Made by a program: the position numbers and the translations under genes. Under the pieces are notes generated by a model. That model had not been told where the DNA came from and did no database searches. It saw only the letters and a program-made list of their open reading frames with translations. From NCBI RefSeq assembly GCF_000375645.1, contig NZ_AQWR01000001.1:44589-108588 (forward strand): a stretch of DNA of 64,000 nucleotides, read 5' to 3'. Positions within the stretch are counted from its first letter, which is position 1, and every line of letters starts with the position of its first letter. Of this stretch, positions 34,133 through 42,937 are shown piece after piece. This stretch comes from Porphyromonas bennonis DSM 23058 = JCM 16335. Its GTDB lineage: Bacteria; Bacteroidota; Bacteroidia; Bacteroidales; Porphyromonadaceae.

Positions 34133-36016
34133 ATGGAGCAACTAAAGCACGAGTGTGGAGTGGTACTTATCCGACTCCGGAAGCCTCTCGAGTATTATTG
34201 GGAGAAATACGGCACCAGACGCTATGGTCTCAATAAGCTCTACCTGATGATGGAGAAGCAGCACAATCGTGGACAGGATGGAGCGGGTGTCGCCTGCGTC
34301 AAGCTTCAGGCTCCTGTGGGTACGGAGTACCTCTACAGGGAGCGGGCTCTCGGATCGGGAGCTATCTCTGAGATCTTTAATACCATCCACCACTCCATCG
34401 ACGAGGCAATCTCTGACGAGGAGGCGGACGACCGCTTCTACGCTGAGTCGGCCCCCTATATTGCTGAGTGCTACATGGGTCATCTCCGCTACTCCACGAC
34501 TGGGAAGTCAGGGTTACAGTACCTCCAGCCGGCGCTGAGACGTAATAACTGGCGGGCTAAGACGCTCGCCATGTGTGGGAACTTTAACCTCACCACAGTC
34601 AAGGATATATTCAAGTACATTACCGCTCGCGGACAGCATCCTCGAGATACCTCCGACACTCGCGTGCTCATGGAACTCCTCGGTCACCGTCTCGACCGAG
34701 AGGTGGAGCGCCGCTATGCAGACAGCTTGGCAAAGGGGCTCCAGGGAATGGACATCACGGAGGATATAGAGGATCATATCGATGCGCTGCAGCCTCTGAG
34801 GGAGTGCGGACCTATGTTTGACGGAGGCTATGTCCTCTGTGGTATGACCGGTAGTGGCGAGATGTATGCGGTGCGCGACCCCTGGGGCATCCGTCCCGCC
34901 TATTACTACTATGACGATGAGATCTTCGTAGTCGCCTCCGAGCGGCCTGTGATCCAGACAACGCTCAATCTCACCTTCGACAAGGTGCATCAGCTCGAGA
35001 GAGGACAGGCCATTGCGATCGATCGTAGTGGAGAGAATGTCCATCTGGAGCAGGTGATCGAGCCGCAGGAGAATAAGGCGTGCTCCTTTGAGCGAATCTA
35101 CTTCTCGCGTGGTAGTGACATCGATATCTACCATGAGCGGAAGGCTCTCGGGAGTTTTGTTGTGCCGGAGATCCTTGAGAAGGTGGACTATGATCTGGAC
35201 AATACGGTCTTCTCCTTTATCCCCAATACCGCCGAGGTGGCTTACCAAGGGATGCTTCAGGGACTTGAGGACTACCTCGACCGACGTAAACAGGAGCTGC
35301 TGGAGATGCCGGAGAATAGGAACTCGGAGAGGATTCGCGATATCCTCCGGAAGCGCATCCGCTCGGAGAAGGTGGCGATCAAGGATATCAAGATGCGGAC
35401 CTTCATCACCGAGGGGGCATCACGTAATGAGCTGGCTGCTCACGTGTATGATGTTACCTATGGCTCTATCCGTCGTGGTGAGGACAATCTCGTTGTGATC
35501 GATGACAGCATCGTCCGCGGGACGACCCTCAAGGAGAGTGTCATCCGCATCCTCAATCGACTCGGACCGCGCAAGATGGTGATCGTCAGCTCCGCTCCAC
35601 AGATACGCTACCCGGACTGGTATGGCATCGCCATGAGCCGGATGGAGGAGTTTGTAGCATTCCGCGCTGCCATCTCACTTCATAAGGAGCGGGGTATGGA
35701 GGATCGGATCAGCGAGCTCTATGAGAGGATTAAGTCCCTCATGGGTAGTGAGGAGGTGCGACGAACTAATTTCGTCAAGGAGATCTACGAGCCCTTCACT
35801 GTCGAGGAACTCAATCAACAGATGATCAAGCTGATGCGACCCGCTGAGGTCACTTGTCCGATAGACATTGTCTTCCAGAGTATCGAGGGTCTCCACAAGG
35901 CGATCCCGGACAATCCAGGGGACTGGTACTTTACCGGAGACTACCCGACGCCGGGTGGTATGCGCTTAGTTAATCAAGCCTTCATCGACTATTTCGAAGA
36001 GGACTACAGAAGATAA
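34133..36016 (+). CDS. purF: Amidophosphoribosyltransferase, long Bacteroidota form
   Basis: 627 residues; E. coli PurF is about 505. Commits PRPP to purine synthesis using glutamine. The catalytic N-terminal Cys would be Cys8 (MEQLKHE then CGVV) after removal of a short propeptide. NRGQDGAGVA, GHLRYSTTG and MCGNFNLT are the class-II glutaminase landmarks. VVIDDSIVRGTT (near 456) is the PRPP-binding motif. Extra segments occur around residues 380-430 and at the C-terminus. Followed by carA after 26 nt, grouping glutamine-using nucleotide enzymes. A second, shorter PurF may exist elsewhere, in which case this one could have a different acceptor. Confidence 0.85.
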   Translation: MEQLKHECGVVLIRLRKPLEYYWEKYGTRRYGLNKLYLMMEKQHNRGQDGAGVACVKLQAPVGTEYLYRERALGSGAISEIFNTIHHSIDEAISDEEADDRFYAESAPYIAECYMGHLRYSTTGKSGLQYLQPALRRNNWRAKTLAMCGNFNLTTVKDIFKYITARGQHPRDTSDTRVLMELLGHRLDREVERRYADSLAKGLQGMDITEDIEDHIDALQPLRECGPMFDGGYVLCGMTGSGEMYAVRDPWGIRPAYYYYDDEIFVVASERPVIQTTLNLTFDKVHQLERGQAIAIDRSGENVHLEQVIEPQENKACSFERIYFSRGSDIDIYHERKALGSFVVPEILEKVDYDLDNTVFSFIPNTAEVAYQGMLQGLEDYLDRRKQELLEMPENRNSERIRDILRKRIRSEKVAIKDIKMRTFITEGASRNELAAHVYDVTYGSIRRGEDNLVVIDDSIVRGTTLKESVIRILNRLGPRKMVIVSSAPQIRYPDWYGIAMSRMEEFVAFRAAISLHKERGMEDRISELYERIKSLMGSEEVRRTNFVKEIYEPFTVEELNQQMIKLMRPAEVTCPIDIVFQSIEGLHKAIPDNPGDWYFTGDYPTPGGMRLVNQAFIDYFEEDYRR

Positions 36017-36042
36017 GAGATACACGAAACCATATAGCGACC

Positions 36043-37125
36043 ATGAAAAAGAAAGGTAAGCTCATCTTACAGGACGGGACCTGCTACGAGGGGACTCTCT
36101 TCGGTGCCACTGATAAGAGTGTCAGCGGAGAGGTTGTCTTCAATACCAGCATGACCGGCTATCCCGAGGCACTCACCGACCCCTCCTACATGGGTCAGAT
36201 GCTTGTCTGCACATACCCGATCATCGGCAATTACGGATTCCCTCCGGAGGATGTAGATCCTGCCACCAATCTGGCTCTCTACCTCGAGAGTAGTGAGCTA
36301 CACCCGCTGGCTCTCATCGTCCACGACTACACTGATGACTACTCGCACTGGAATGCCGCAGAGTCTCTCTCAGATGCTCTCGAGCGTCATGGTGTGGTCG
36401 GTCTCTCCGGTGTCGACACGCGGGAGCTCACCAAGGAGATCCGTGACCATGGTCCGCTCATCGGTAAGCTGGTGGTGGATGATCAGGATATAGACTTCTT
36501 CCAGACTGACGAGGTCAATCTTGTCGCTGAGGTCTCCACTCCTGAGGTGATACATTTATCCAAGAGTGGTGCCAAGCGAGTGGTCCTCGTAGACTGTGGC
36601 GCTAAGGAGAATATCGTCCGGATGCTCCTCGACCGGGATGTGGATCTTACGATTGTTCCCTGGGACTACGACTTTACCGGGATGGATTATGATGGTCTCT
36701 TCATCAGTAACGGTCCGGGTAATCCGATGCAGTGCACCGCCCTCATTGACCATGTACGACAGGTCATTGAGAGCGGTGAAAAGCCTATAGGGGGAATCTG
36801 CATGGGAAATCAGATCATGGCGCTTGCCATCGGTGCCAAGGTAAAGAAGATGAAGTTTGGTCACCGCTCAGCCAATCAGCCGGTGCGTCTCTGTGGCACT
36901 GATAAGTGCTTTATCACCAGCCAAAATCACGGTTTCGCCGTAGACGGCGACACACTGCCAGCCGGCTGGCGTCCCTACTTTGAGAACCTCAATGATGGCT
37001 CCAACGAAGGTATCATCCACGAGTCCGGGAGGTACTTCGCGGTCCAGTTCCATCCCGAGTGCCACGGAGGCCCGATGGATACCGAATTCTTTTTTGATGA
37101 CTTTATTAAGCTCCTAAACTCGTGA
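36043..37125 (+). CDS. carA: Carbamoyl-phosphate synthase small subunit
   Basis: 360-residue glutaminase subunit that passes ammonia to CarB for pyrimidine and arginine synthesis. The N-terminal domain opens with the family's LILQDGTCYEGTLFGA and FNTSMTGYPEALTDPSY. The class-I amidotransferase domain has the nucleophile in GGICMGNQIM and the His/Glu pair in VQFHPECHGGPMD. Length is standard. Its stop TGA overlaps the carB start (GTGA). Confidence 0.97.
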   Translation: MKKKGKLILQDGTCYEGTLFGATDKSVSGEVVFNTSMTGYPEALTDPSYMGQMLVCTYPIIGNYGFPPEDVDPATNLALYLESSELHPLALIVHDYTDDYSHWNAAESLSDALERHGVVGLSGVDTRELTKEIRDHGPLIGKLVVDDQDIDFFQTDEVNLVAEVSTPEVIHLSKSGAKRVVLVDCGAKENIVRMLLDRDVDLTIVPWDYDFTGMDYDGLFISNGPGNPMQCTALIDHVRQVIESGEKPIGGICMGNQIMALAIGAKVKKMKFGHRSANQPVRLCGTDKCFITSQNHGFAVDGDTLPAGWRPYFENLNDGSNEGIIHESGRYFAVQFHPECHGGPMDTEFFFDDFIKLLNS

Positions 37126-40100
37126 ACGTAAAGAAATACAAGAAGATCCTCCTCCTCGGGTCCGGTGCCCTCAAGATCGGCGAGGCGGGCGAGTTTGATT
37201 ACTCCGGATCTCAAGCCCTAAAGGCTCTGAAGGAAGAGGGAATCCATACTGTCCTCGTCAACCCCAATATCGCCACGGTGCAGACGTCGGAGGGAATCGC
37301 TGATACGATCTACTTCCTCCCCGTCACTCCGTACTTCATTGAGAGAGTGATCAAGAAGGAGCGTCCCGATGGCATTATGCTCTCATTCGGTGGACAGACT
37401 GCACTCAACTGTGGTGTGGCCCTCTATGAGAAAGGGATCCTCAGGGACTATAATATAGAGGTTCTCGGAACTCCTGTCCAGGCGATTATGGACACTGAGG
37501 ATAGGGAGCTCTTTAGCGAGCGTATGCATGAGATAGGTGTCCACACCATATCCAGCGAGGCATGTGAGGACATCGAGCATGCCCGCGAGGCTGCTAAGAA
37601 GCTCGGCTATCCCGTCATCATCCGTGCGGCCTACGCCCTCGGTGGTATGGGGAGTGGCTTTTGCGACAACGAGGAGGAGTTAAATGCTCTCTGCGAGCGC
37701 GCTTTCTCCTTTTCCCCACAGGTACTGGTGGAGAAGAGTCTCAAGGGGTGGAAAGAGATCGAGTACGAAGTGGTGCGTGATAAGTATGACAATTGCATCA
37801 CGGTCTGCAATATGGAGAACTTCGACCCGCTCGGTATCCATACCGGTGAGAGTATTGTCGTTGCTCCCTCTCAGACCTTGACCAACTCGGAGTTTCAGAA
37901 GCTCCGCGACATCGCCATCCGAATCGTCCGCCATATAGGCATAGTGGGGGAGTGTAACGTCCAGTACGCCTTGGACACCCAGAGCGAGGACTATCGCGTT
38001 ATCGAGGTTAATGCTCGCCTGAGCCGCTCCTCAGCTCTCGCCTCTAAGGCCACCGGCTATCCGCTCGCCTTTGTGGCTGCCAAGCTCGGTATGGGATACG
38101 GACTCCATGAGCTGAAGAATAGTGTCACGCAGACCACTTCTGCCTTCTTTGAGCCGGCACTCGATTACGTCGTCTGCAAGATCCCCAGATGGGATCTCAG
38201 CAAGTTTGCCGGCGTGTCGCGTGAGATCGGCTCCAGTATGAAGTCTGTAGGCGAGATTATGGCGATAGGTCGCACCATAGAGGAAGCTATCCAGAAGGGA
38301 CTTCGGATGATCGGCCAGGGTATGCATGGTTTCGTCGAGAATAAGGAGCTGGTCATTCCGGACATAGACAAGTCCCTACGGGAGCCTACCGACAATCGTA
38401 TTTTTGTCATCAGTAAGGCTTTCCGAGCAGGGTATACGATCGATCAAATCCACGATCTGACGAAGATCGACAGGTTCTTCCTCCACAAGCTTCGCAATAT
38501 CATAGATACCGCTGAGGAGCTGGAGGCTCTGTCACAGATCAGCGACATCTCGCCAGAGCTGATGAGGAGGGCAAAGGTGCAGGGCTTCTCCGACTTCCAG
38601 ATCGCACGTGCGGTGCTCAAGCACACGATCAAGGATATGGATGCAGCCCAGCTGGAGGTGCGAGATCTGCGAAAGAATATGGGTATCACCCCGGTGGTGC
38701 GCCAGATCGATACGCTTGCTGCCGAGTACCCTGCCAAGACCAATTACCTCTACCTGACCTACGATGGTCACCGCCACGATATCTCCTTTGAGGAGGGGGA
38801 CAAGAGTGTGATCGTGCTTGGCTCCGGAGCGTACCACATAGGTAGCTCGGTCGAGTTTGACTGGTGTGGTGTCTCTGCCCTCAAGGCGATCAAGGAGGAG
38901 GGCTACCACTCCATCATGATCAATTACAACCCCGAGACGGTCAGCACCGACTACGATATGTCGGATCGCCTCTACTTTGATGAGCTGACGCTGGAGCGAG
39001 TACTGGATATCATTGACCTGGAGCAGCCTCACGGCACGATCCTATCGACAGGTGGTCAGATCCCCAATAACCTCGCCATGAGACTCCACCGTTGTGGTTG
39101 CAAGGTCCTTGGCACTCAGCCTGAGGATATCGACCATGCGGAGGACAGATACAAGTTCTCCGAGATGTGCGACAGTTTGGGCATCGACCAGCCGGCATGG
39201 AGCGAGCTCACCTCATTTGACGATGTCAAGGAGTTTGTCGATAAGGTCGGCTATCCGGTGCTGGTGCGTCCCTCCTATGTCCTCAGTGGTGCAGCGATGA
39301 ATGTCTGCTCCAATGAGGAGGAGCTTCAGCGCTTCCTCCGTCTTGCCTCGGATGTCTCGCAGGAGCACCCGGTGGTGATCTCCGACTTTATGGAGAATAC
39401 GAAGGAGATCGAGATGGATGCCGTTGCTGACAAGGGCGAGCTGGTTGCCTATGCGATCAGTGAGCATATCGAGTTCGCTGGCGTACACTCCGGCGACGCC
39501 ACCATCCAATTCCCCGGACAGAAGATCTACATCGAGACGGTTCGCCGTATCAAGCGCATCACCCGCCAGATCGCCAAGGCGCTCAATATCTCCGGACCTT
39601 TCAACGTGCAGTACCTCGCTCGCGGAAATGAGATCAAGGTGATAGAGTGTAACCTCCGAGCCTCACGCTCCTTCCCCTTCGTCTCCAAGGTGCTCAAGAT
39701 GAACCTCATCACTCTGGCGACGAAGATCATGCTTGGCAAGCCGTACGACAAGCCGGAGAAGAGTGTCTTTGACCTCGACTATGTCGGTGTGAAGGCGTCA
39801 CAGTTCTCCTTCTCTCGTCTCCAGCGAGCCGATCCTGTCCTGGGAGTGGATATGATGTCCACCGGAGAGGTGGGCTGTATCTCCTACAGTCCCTCCGAGG
39901 CACTCCTCGAGTCGATGCTTGCCGTAGGGCAAAAGATCCCTGAGAGAGGCGTGCTGATGTCCACAGGTGGAGCTAAGCAAAAAGTGGATCTCCTTGAGCC
40001 TGCCCGCCTGCTGATCAAGCGCGGCCTCAAGATCTATGCTACCGAGGGCACCTGCCGCTTCCTCAATGAAAATGGCGTCCCTGCTGAGCTCTGCCACTGG

Positions 40101-40349
40101 CCAAGCGACGAGGGTAAGGAGCCTCAGGCGCTGGACCTGGTGCGGGATCACACGGTCGATCTCGTGGTGAATATAAATAAAAACCTCACCCCGAGAGAGC
40201 TGACCAACGGCTACAAGCTGCGTCGTGCAGCCATTGATCACAATATTTCCTTGGTGACCAATGCTCGTCTCGCTGCTTCCTTCATTGAGGCATTCTGTGC
40301 CAAGGACGTGGATGAAATAGAGATCATGAGCTGGGACGAATTCAAGTAA
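37122..40349 (+). CDS. carB: Carbamoyl-phosphate synthase large subunit
   Basis: 1075-residue subunit making carbamoyl phosphate from bicarbonate, ammonia and two ATP. Begins with GTG at 37122 inside the carA stop, which couples their translation. Two homologous ATP-grasp halves are visible: IGEAGEFDYSGSQALKAL in the first and IGSSVEFDWCGVSALKAI in the second, each followed by NPNIATVQTSEG and NPETVSTDYDMSD respectively. The C-terminal allosteric MGS-like domain contains GLKIYATEGTCRFLNENGV. Full length and ordinary. Confidence 0.97.
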   Translation: MNVKKYKKILLLGSGALKIGEAGEFDYSGSQALKALKEEGIHTVLVNPNIATVQTSEGIADTIYFLPVTPYFIERVIKKERPDGIMLSFGGQTALNCGVALYEKGILRDYNIEVLGTPVQAIMDTEDRELFSERMHEIGVHTISSEACEDIEHAREAAKKLGYPVIIRAAYALGGMGSGFCDNEEELNALCERAFSFSPQVLVEKSLKGWKEIEYEVVRDKYDNCITVCNMENFDPLGIHTGESIVVAPSQTLTNSEFQKLRDIAIRIVRHIGIVGECNVQYALDTQSEDYRVIEVNARLSRSSALASKATGYPLAFVAAKLGMGYGLHELKNSVTQTTSAFFEPALDYVVCKIPRWDLSKFAGVSREIGSSMKSVGEIMAIGRTIEEAIQKGLRMIGQGMHGFVENKELVIPDIDKSLREPTDNRIFVISKAFRAGYTIDQIHDLTKIDRFFLHKLRNIIDTAEELEALSQISDISPELMRRAKVQGFSDFQIARAVLKHTIKDMDAAQLEVRDLRKNMGITPVVRQIDTLAAEYPAKTNYLYLTYDGHRHDISFEEGDKSVIVLGSGAYHIGSSVEFDWCGVSALKAIKEEGYHSIMINYNPETVSTDYDMSDRLYFDELTLERVLDIIDLEQPHGTILSTGGQIPNNLAMRLHRCGCKVLGTQPEDIDHAEDRYKFSEMCDSLGIDQPAWSELTSFDDVKEFVDKVGYPVLVRPSYVLSGAAMNVCSNEEELQRFLRLASDVSQEHPVVISDFMENTKEIEMDAVADKGELVAYAISEHIEFAGVHSGDATIQFPGQKIYIETVRRIKRITRQIAKALNISGPFNVQYLARGNEIKVIECNLRASRSFPFVSKVLKMNLITLATKIMLGKPYDKPEKSVFDLDYVGVKASQFSFSRLQRADPVLGVDMMSTGEVGCISYSPSEALLESMLAVGQKIPERGVLMSTGGAKQKVDLLEPARLLIKRGLKIYATEGTCRFLNENGVPAELCHWPSDEGKEPQALDLVRDHTVDLVVNINKNLTPRELTNGYKLRRAAIDHNISLVTNARLAASFIEAFCAKDVDEIEIMSWDEFK

Positions 40350-40371
40350 CTCAAGGTCTGGAATAGCACTT

Positions 40372-40406
40372 GCAAAGGGCATCTAATCACTGATTAGTGC
40401 CCTTTG
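40372..40406 (+). terminator. Hairpin after carB, probable terminator with weak T tract
   Basis: GCAAAGGGCA and TGCCCTTTGC, extended inward by CTAATCA/TGATTAG with one bulged T, form a long stem (40372-40406) 22 nt after carB. Only TTC follows it, so termination may be inefficient or Rho-aided. Confidence 0.6.
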
Positions 40407-40484
40407 CTTCGTATGGAGGCGGGGGTGATAAAAGAGTAAATTAAATGCAACGGGGTTGTATTGATGAAATAATTCGCTAAATCC

Positions 40485-40515
40485 TTGGTTAAGCTACTAT
40501 TTTAGATTACCTTTG
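40485..40515 (+). promoter_or_regulatory. pckA promoter
   Basis: TTG (40485-40487), 20-bp spacing, TACCTTTG (40508-40515): an exact Bacteroidota promoter. It gives a leader of about 100 nt. No palindrome array is present in this 269-bp gap. Confidence 0.85.
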
Positions 40516-40524
40516 TCGTGCAAT

Positions 40525-40558
40525 AAGGGGATGTGAGTGGAGATCAATTACTCCCCTT
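40525..40558 (+). other. Leader hairpin of pckA
   Basis: AAGGGG (40525-40530) pairs with CCCCTT (40553-40558), with a possible inner AGT/ACT pairing, near the 5' end of the predicted pckA leader. Could stabilise the message or regulate it. No known riboswitch pattern recognised. Confidence 0.4.
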
Positions 40559-40618
40559 TGCGGCTATCAGTAGAGTGTAAGAAAGAAGATAAACTTTATA
40601 CGAACACAACATTAAATT

Positions 40619-42226
40619 ATGGCAAACATCGACTTAAGCAAGTACGGCATCAAGGGTGTCAAGGAGATCATCCACAACCCGTCTTATGACCGTCTCTTCA
40701 AGGATGAGACCGATCCGTCTCTCGAGGGTTACGAGAAGGGTCAGGTGAGCGAGCTGGGTGCTGTCAACGTAATGACAGGCATCTACACCGGTCGCTCTCC
40801 TAAGGATAAGTTCTTCGTCGTAGACGAGACCTCCAAGGATACCATCTGGTGGGACAGCGAGGAGTATCACAATGACAACCACCCCTGCTCCAAGGAGACC
40901 TGGGATGTAGTGCGTAAGCTTGCCACCGACGAGCTCTCTGATAAGAAGCTCTACGTCGTGGACGCTTTCTGTGGTGCTAACGAGGACACTCGCGTCAAGA
41001 TCCGCTTCATCGTCGAGGTGGCTTGGCAGGCACACTTTGTCACCAACATGTTCATCCGTCCCTCCAAGGAGGAGCTGGAGAACTTTGGTGAGCCGGACTT
41101 CGTAGTCTATAATGCCTCCAAGGCTAAGGTGGAGAACTGGAAGGAGCTCGGTCTGCACTCCGAGACCGCTGTTGTCTTCAACCTCACCAGCCGCGAGCAG
41201 GTCATCCTCAACACCTGGTATGGTGGTGAGATGAAGAAGGGTATGTTCAGCTACATGAACTACCTCAACCCCCGTCGCGGTATGGCTTCGATGCACTCCT
41301 CTGCCAATACCGATATGAATGGCGAGCACACCGCCATCTTCTTCGGTCTCTCCGGTACCGGTAAGACCACCCTCTCCGCTGATCCCAAGCGTCTCCTGAT
41401 CGGTGACGATGAGCACGGATGGGATGACGATGGTGTCTTCAATTACGAGGGCGGCTGCTACGCCAAGGTGATCAACCTCAGCAAGGAGGGTGAGCCTGCC
41501 ATCTATGGTGCCATCCGTCGTGATGCACTCCTCGAGAACGTTGCTCTTGACGAGGAGGGTAAGATCGACTTCGCAGACAAGTCTGTCACTGAGAACACTC
41601 GTGTCTCTTACCCGATCTACCACATCGACAACATCGTGAAGCCGGTCTCCAAGGCCGGTCACGCAGAGCGTGTCATCTTCCTGACCGCTGATGCCTTCGG
41701 TGTACTGCCTCCCGTCTCTCTCCTCGACGACGCTCAGACTCAGTACTACTTCCTCAGCGGATTTACCGCTAAGCTGGCTGGTACAGAGCGTGGCATCACC
41801 GAGCCTACCCCCACCTTCTCAGCATGCTTCGGCGCTGCATTCCTGACTCTGCACCCCACCAAGTACGCTCAGGAGCTGGTCAAGAAGATGAAGGCTTACA
41901 ATACCAAGGCCTATCTCGTCAATACGGGATGGAATGGTACCGGTAAGCGTATCTCTCTGAAGCAGACCCGTGCAATGGTAGACGCTATCCTCGATGGTTC
42001 TATCGAGAATGCACCCACGAAGAAGATCCCTTACTTCAATCTCACGATCCCCACAGAGCTGCCCAACGTAGACTCTAATATCCTCGATCCGCGCAGCACC
42101 TACGACAGTGAGGCTGCATGGGAGGAGAAGGCTAAGGACCTCGCCGGTCGCTTCATCAAGAACTTCAAGAAGTTTGAGACCAACGACCACGGTAAGTCCC
42201 TCGTACCTGCCGGTCCCCAGCTCTAA
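40619..42226 (+). CDS. pckA: Phosphoenolpyruvate carboxykinase (ATP-dependent)
   Basis: 535 residues. Interconverts oxaloacetate and PEP with ATP/ADP in the cytoplasm. In succinate-forming Bacteroidota it commonly runs toward oxaloacetate, conserving ATP. The P-loop kinase-1a motif [14 protein letters not shown] is near 243, the substrate loop [12 protein letters not shown] near 50, and metal-binding LIGDDEHGW and the [11 protein letters not shown] segment are intact. Full length. Codon choice looks strongly biased (mostly C-ending codons), suggesting high expression. Own promoter and strong terminator. Confidence 0.97.
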   Translation: MANIDLSKYGIKGVKEIIHNPSYDRLFKDETDPSLEGYEKGQVSELGAVNVMTGIYTGRSPKDKFFVVDETSKDTIWWDSEEYHNDNHPCSKETWDVVRKLATDELSDKKLYVVDAFCGANEDTRVKIRFIVEVAWQAHFVTNMFIRPSKEELENFGEPDFVVYNASKAKVENWKELGLHSETAVVFNLTSREQVILNTWYGGEMKKGMFSYMNYLNPRRGMASMHSSANTDMNGEHTAIFFGLSGTGKTTLSADPKRLLIGDDEHGWDDDGVFNYEGGCYAKVINLSKEGEPAIYGAIRRDALLENVALDEEGKIDFADKSVTENTRVSYPIYHIDNIVKPVSKAGHAERVIFLTADAFGVLPPVSLLDDAQTQYYFLSGFTAKLAGTERGITEPTPTFSACFGAAFLTLHPTKYAQELVKKMKAYNTKAYLVNTGWNGTGKRISLKQTRAMVDAILDGSIENAPTKKIPYFNLTIPTELPNVDSNILDPRSTYDSEAAWEEKAKDLAGRFIKNFKKFETNDHGKSLVPAGPQL

Positions 42227-42282
42227 GCAGCTTACAACAATAGCCTGAGACGCTCCATAAAAGCGCCTCTCGCCTAAGTACT

Positions 42283-42329
42283 AAGAGATCCCGGCACCGA
42301 TATATCGGTGCCGGGATCTCTTCTTTTTT
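42283..42329 (+). terminator. pckA terminator
   Basis: A 20-bp perfect palindrome arm (42283-42302 with 42303-42322) is followed by C and six T. Strong intrinsic terminator 56 nt after the stop. Confidence 0.92.
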
Positions 42330-42436
42330 ACACAGGTATTGCCACGATCTCAGATCGAGACGATTGCTCGAAAGGAGACGACGGTGGTGGATTATGCAAA
42401 ATCCCGTCAGACCGGACAAAACAGTCGCTTTGGGGC

Positions 42437-42466
42437 TTGAAGTGTGAGGAAAAAAGTGTACCTTTG
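42437..42466 (+). promoter_or_regulatory. tRNA-Pro promoter
   Basis: TTG (42437-42439), 19-bp spacing, TACCTTTG (42459-42466), 16 nt before the mature tRNA 5' end. Confidence 0.8.
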
Positions 42467-42482
42467 CCACCACTTAAGAGTA

Positions 42483-42555
42483 CGGGATGTAGCACAGTTG
42501 GTAGCGCGCCACGTTCGGGACGTGGAGGTCGACAGTTCGAGTCTGTTCATCCCGA
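42483..42555 (+). tRNA. tRNA-Pro (anticodon CGG)
   Basis: Full cloverleaf: acceptor CGGGATG with CATCCCG, anticodon stem CCACG/CGTGG around loop TTCGGGA (anticodon CGG), T arm GACAG-TTCGAGT-CTGTT, discriminator A. CCA is not encoded. The D stem GCAC/GCGC has one A-C mismatch, tolerable in a D arm. Single-gene unit with its own promoter and terminator. Confidence 0.96.
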
Positions 42556-42564
42556 CAGATCCCA

Positions 42565-42604
42565 GATCGAGAGAGTGTGTTCGCACACTTTCTCGATCTT
42601 TTTT
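42565..42604 (+). terminator. Terminator of the tRNA-Pro gene
   Basis: 15-bp stem (42565-42579 with 42584-42598, one G-U pair), UUCG-type tetraloop, then six T. Confidence 0.93.
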
Positions 42605-42628
42605 ATCTCTTCCCGATCAGGGTGAAAT

Positions 42629-42688
42629 CTATTACCGGTAATAGTCGCAACTAATACCGGTAATAGACTTCACTAATATCGGTATTAG
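42629..42688. repeat. Palindrome array E (3 units, 22-bp period)
   Basis: Units at 42629-42644 (CTATTACCGGTAATAG), 42651-42666 (CTAATACCGGTAATAG) and 42673-42688 (CTAATATCGGTATTAG), with spacers TCGCAA and ACTTCA. It lies between the tRNA terminator and the serine dehydratase promoter, 195 bp before that -7 box, the farthest of the seven. Confidence 0.93.
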
Positions 42689-42882
42689 ATAGAGTGATGA
42701 GGATCAGTGTGTTGGGGCTGGTTTCGGACCAGAGTCTATTTCCTTGATATTCAGCTGTTCCTCGCTGTTTTGTCACCGTGCCAGAGACGTACCATTATTG
42801 ACTGTGAATTGCGGGGTTGAGACCTAATATTCTTTGTGCCCGTTTTGCTTCATGGCTAGTCCGTTAAGTCGTTTAATTGGGC

Positions 42883-42890
42883 TATCTTTG
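42883..42890 (+). promoter_or_regulatory. -7 box of the serine dehydratase/cell-shape operon
   Basis: TATCTTTG, full match to TAnnTTTG, 48 nt before the ATG at 42938. No clear TTG partner. I see no gene in 42689-42882. Confidence 0.6.
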
Positions 42891-42937
42891 TAAGGTCATA
42901 GAGGGTGTACTCCCTTTCTCACAAGCAACTATCACTC

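Noticed and set aside
40634-41662. Minus-strand 342-codon open frame inside pckA
   Set aside because: Shadow of the strongly biased pckA codons; no start context and no family resemblance.
42483-42555. tRNA-Pro pseudogene because of the A-C mismatch in the D stem
   Set aside because: All other stems pair, the anticodon loop is normal, and it has its own promoter and terminator.
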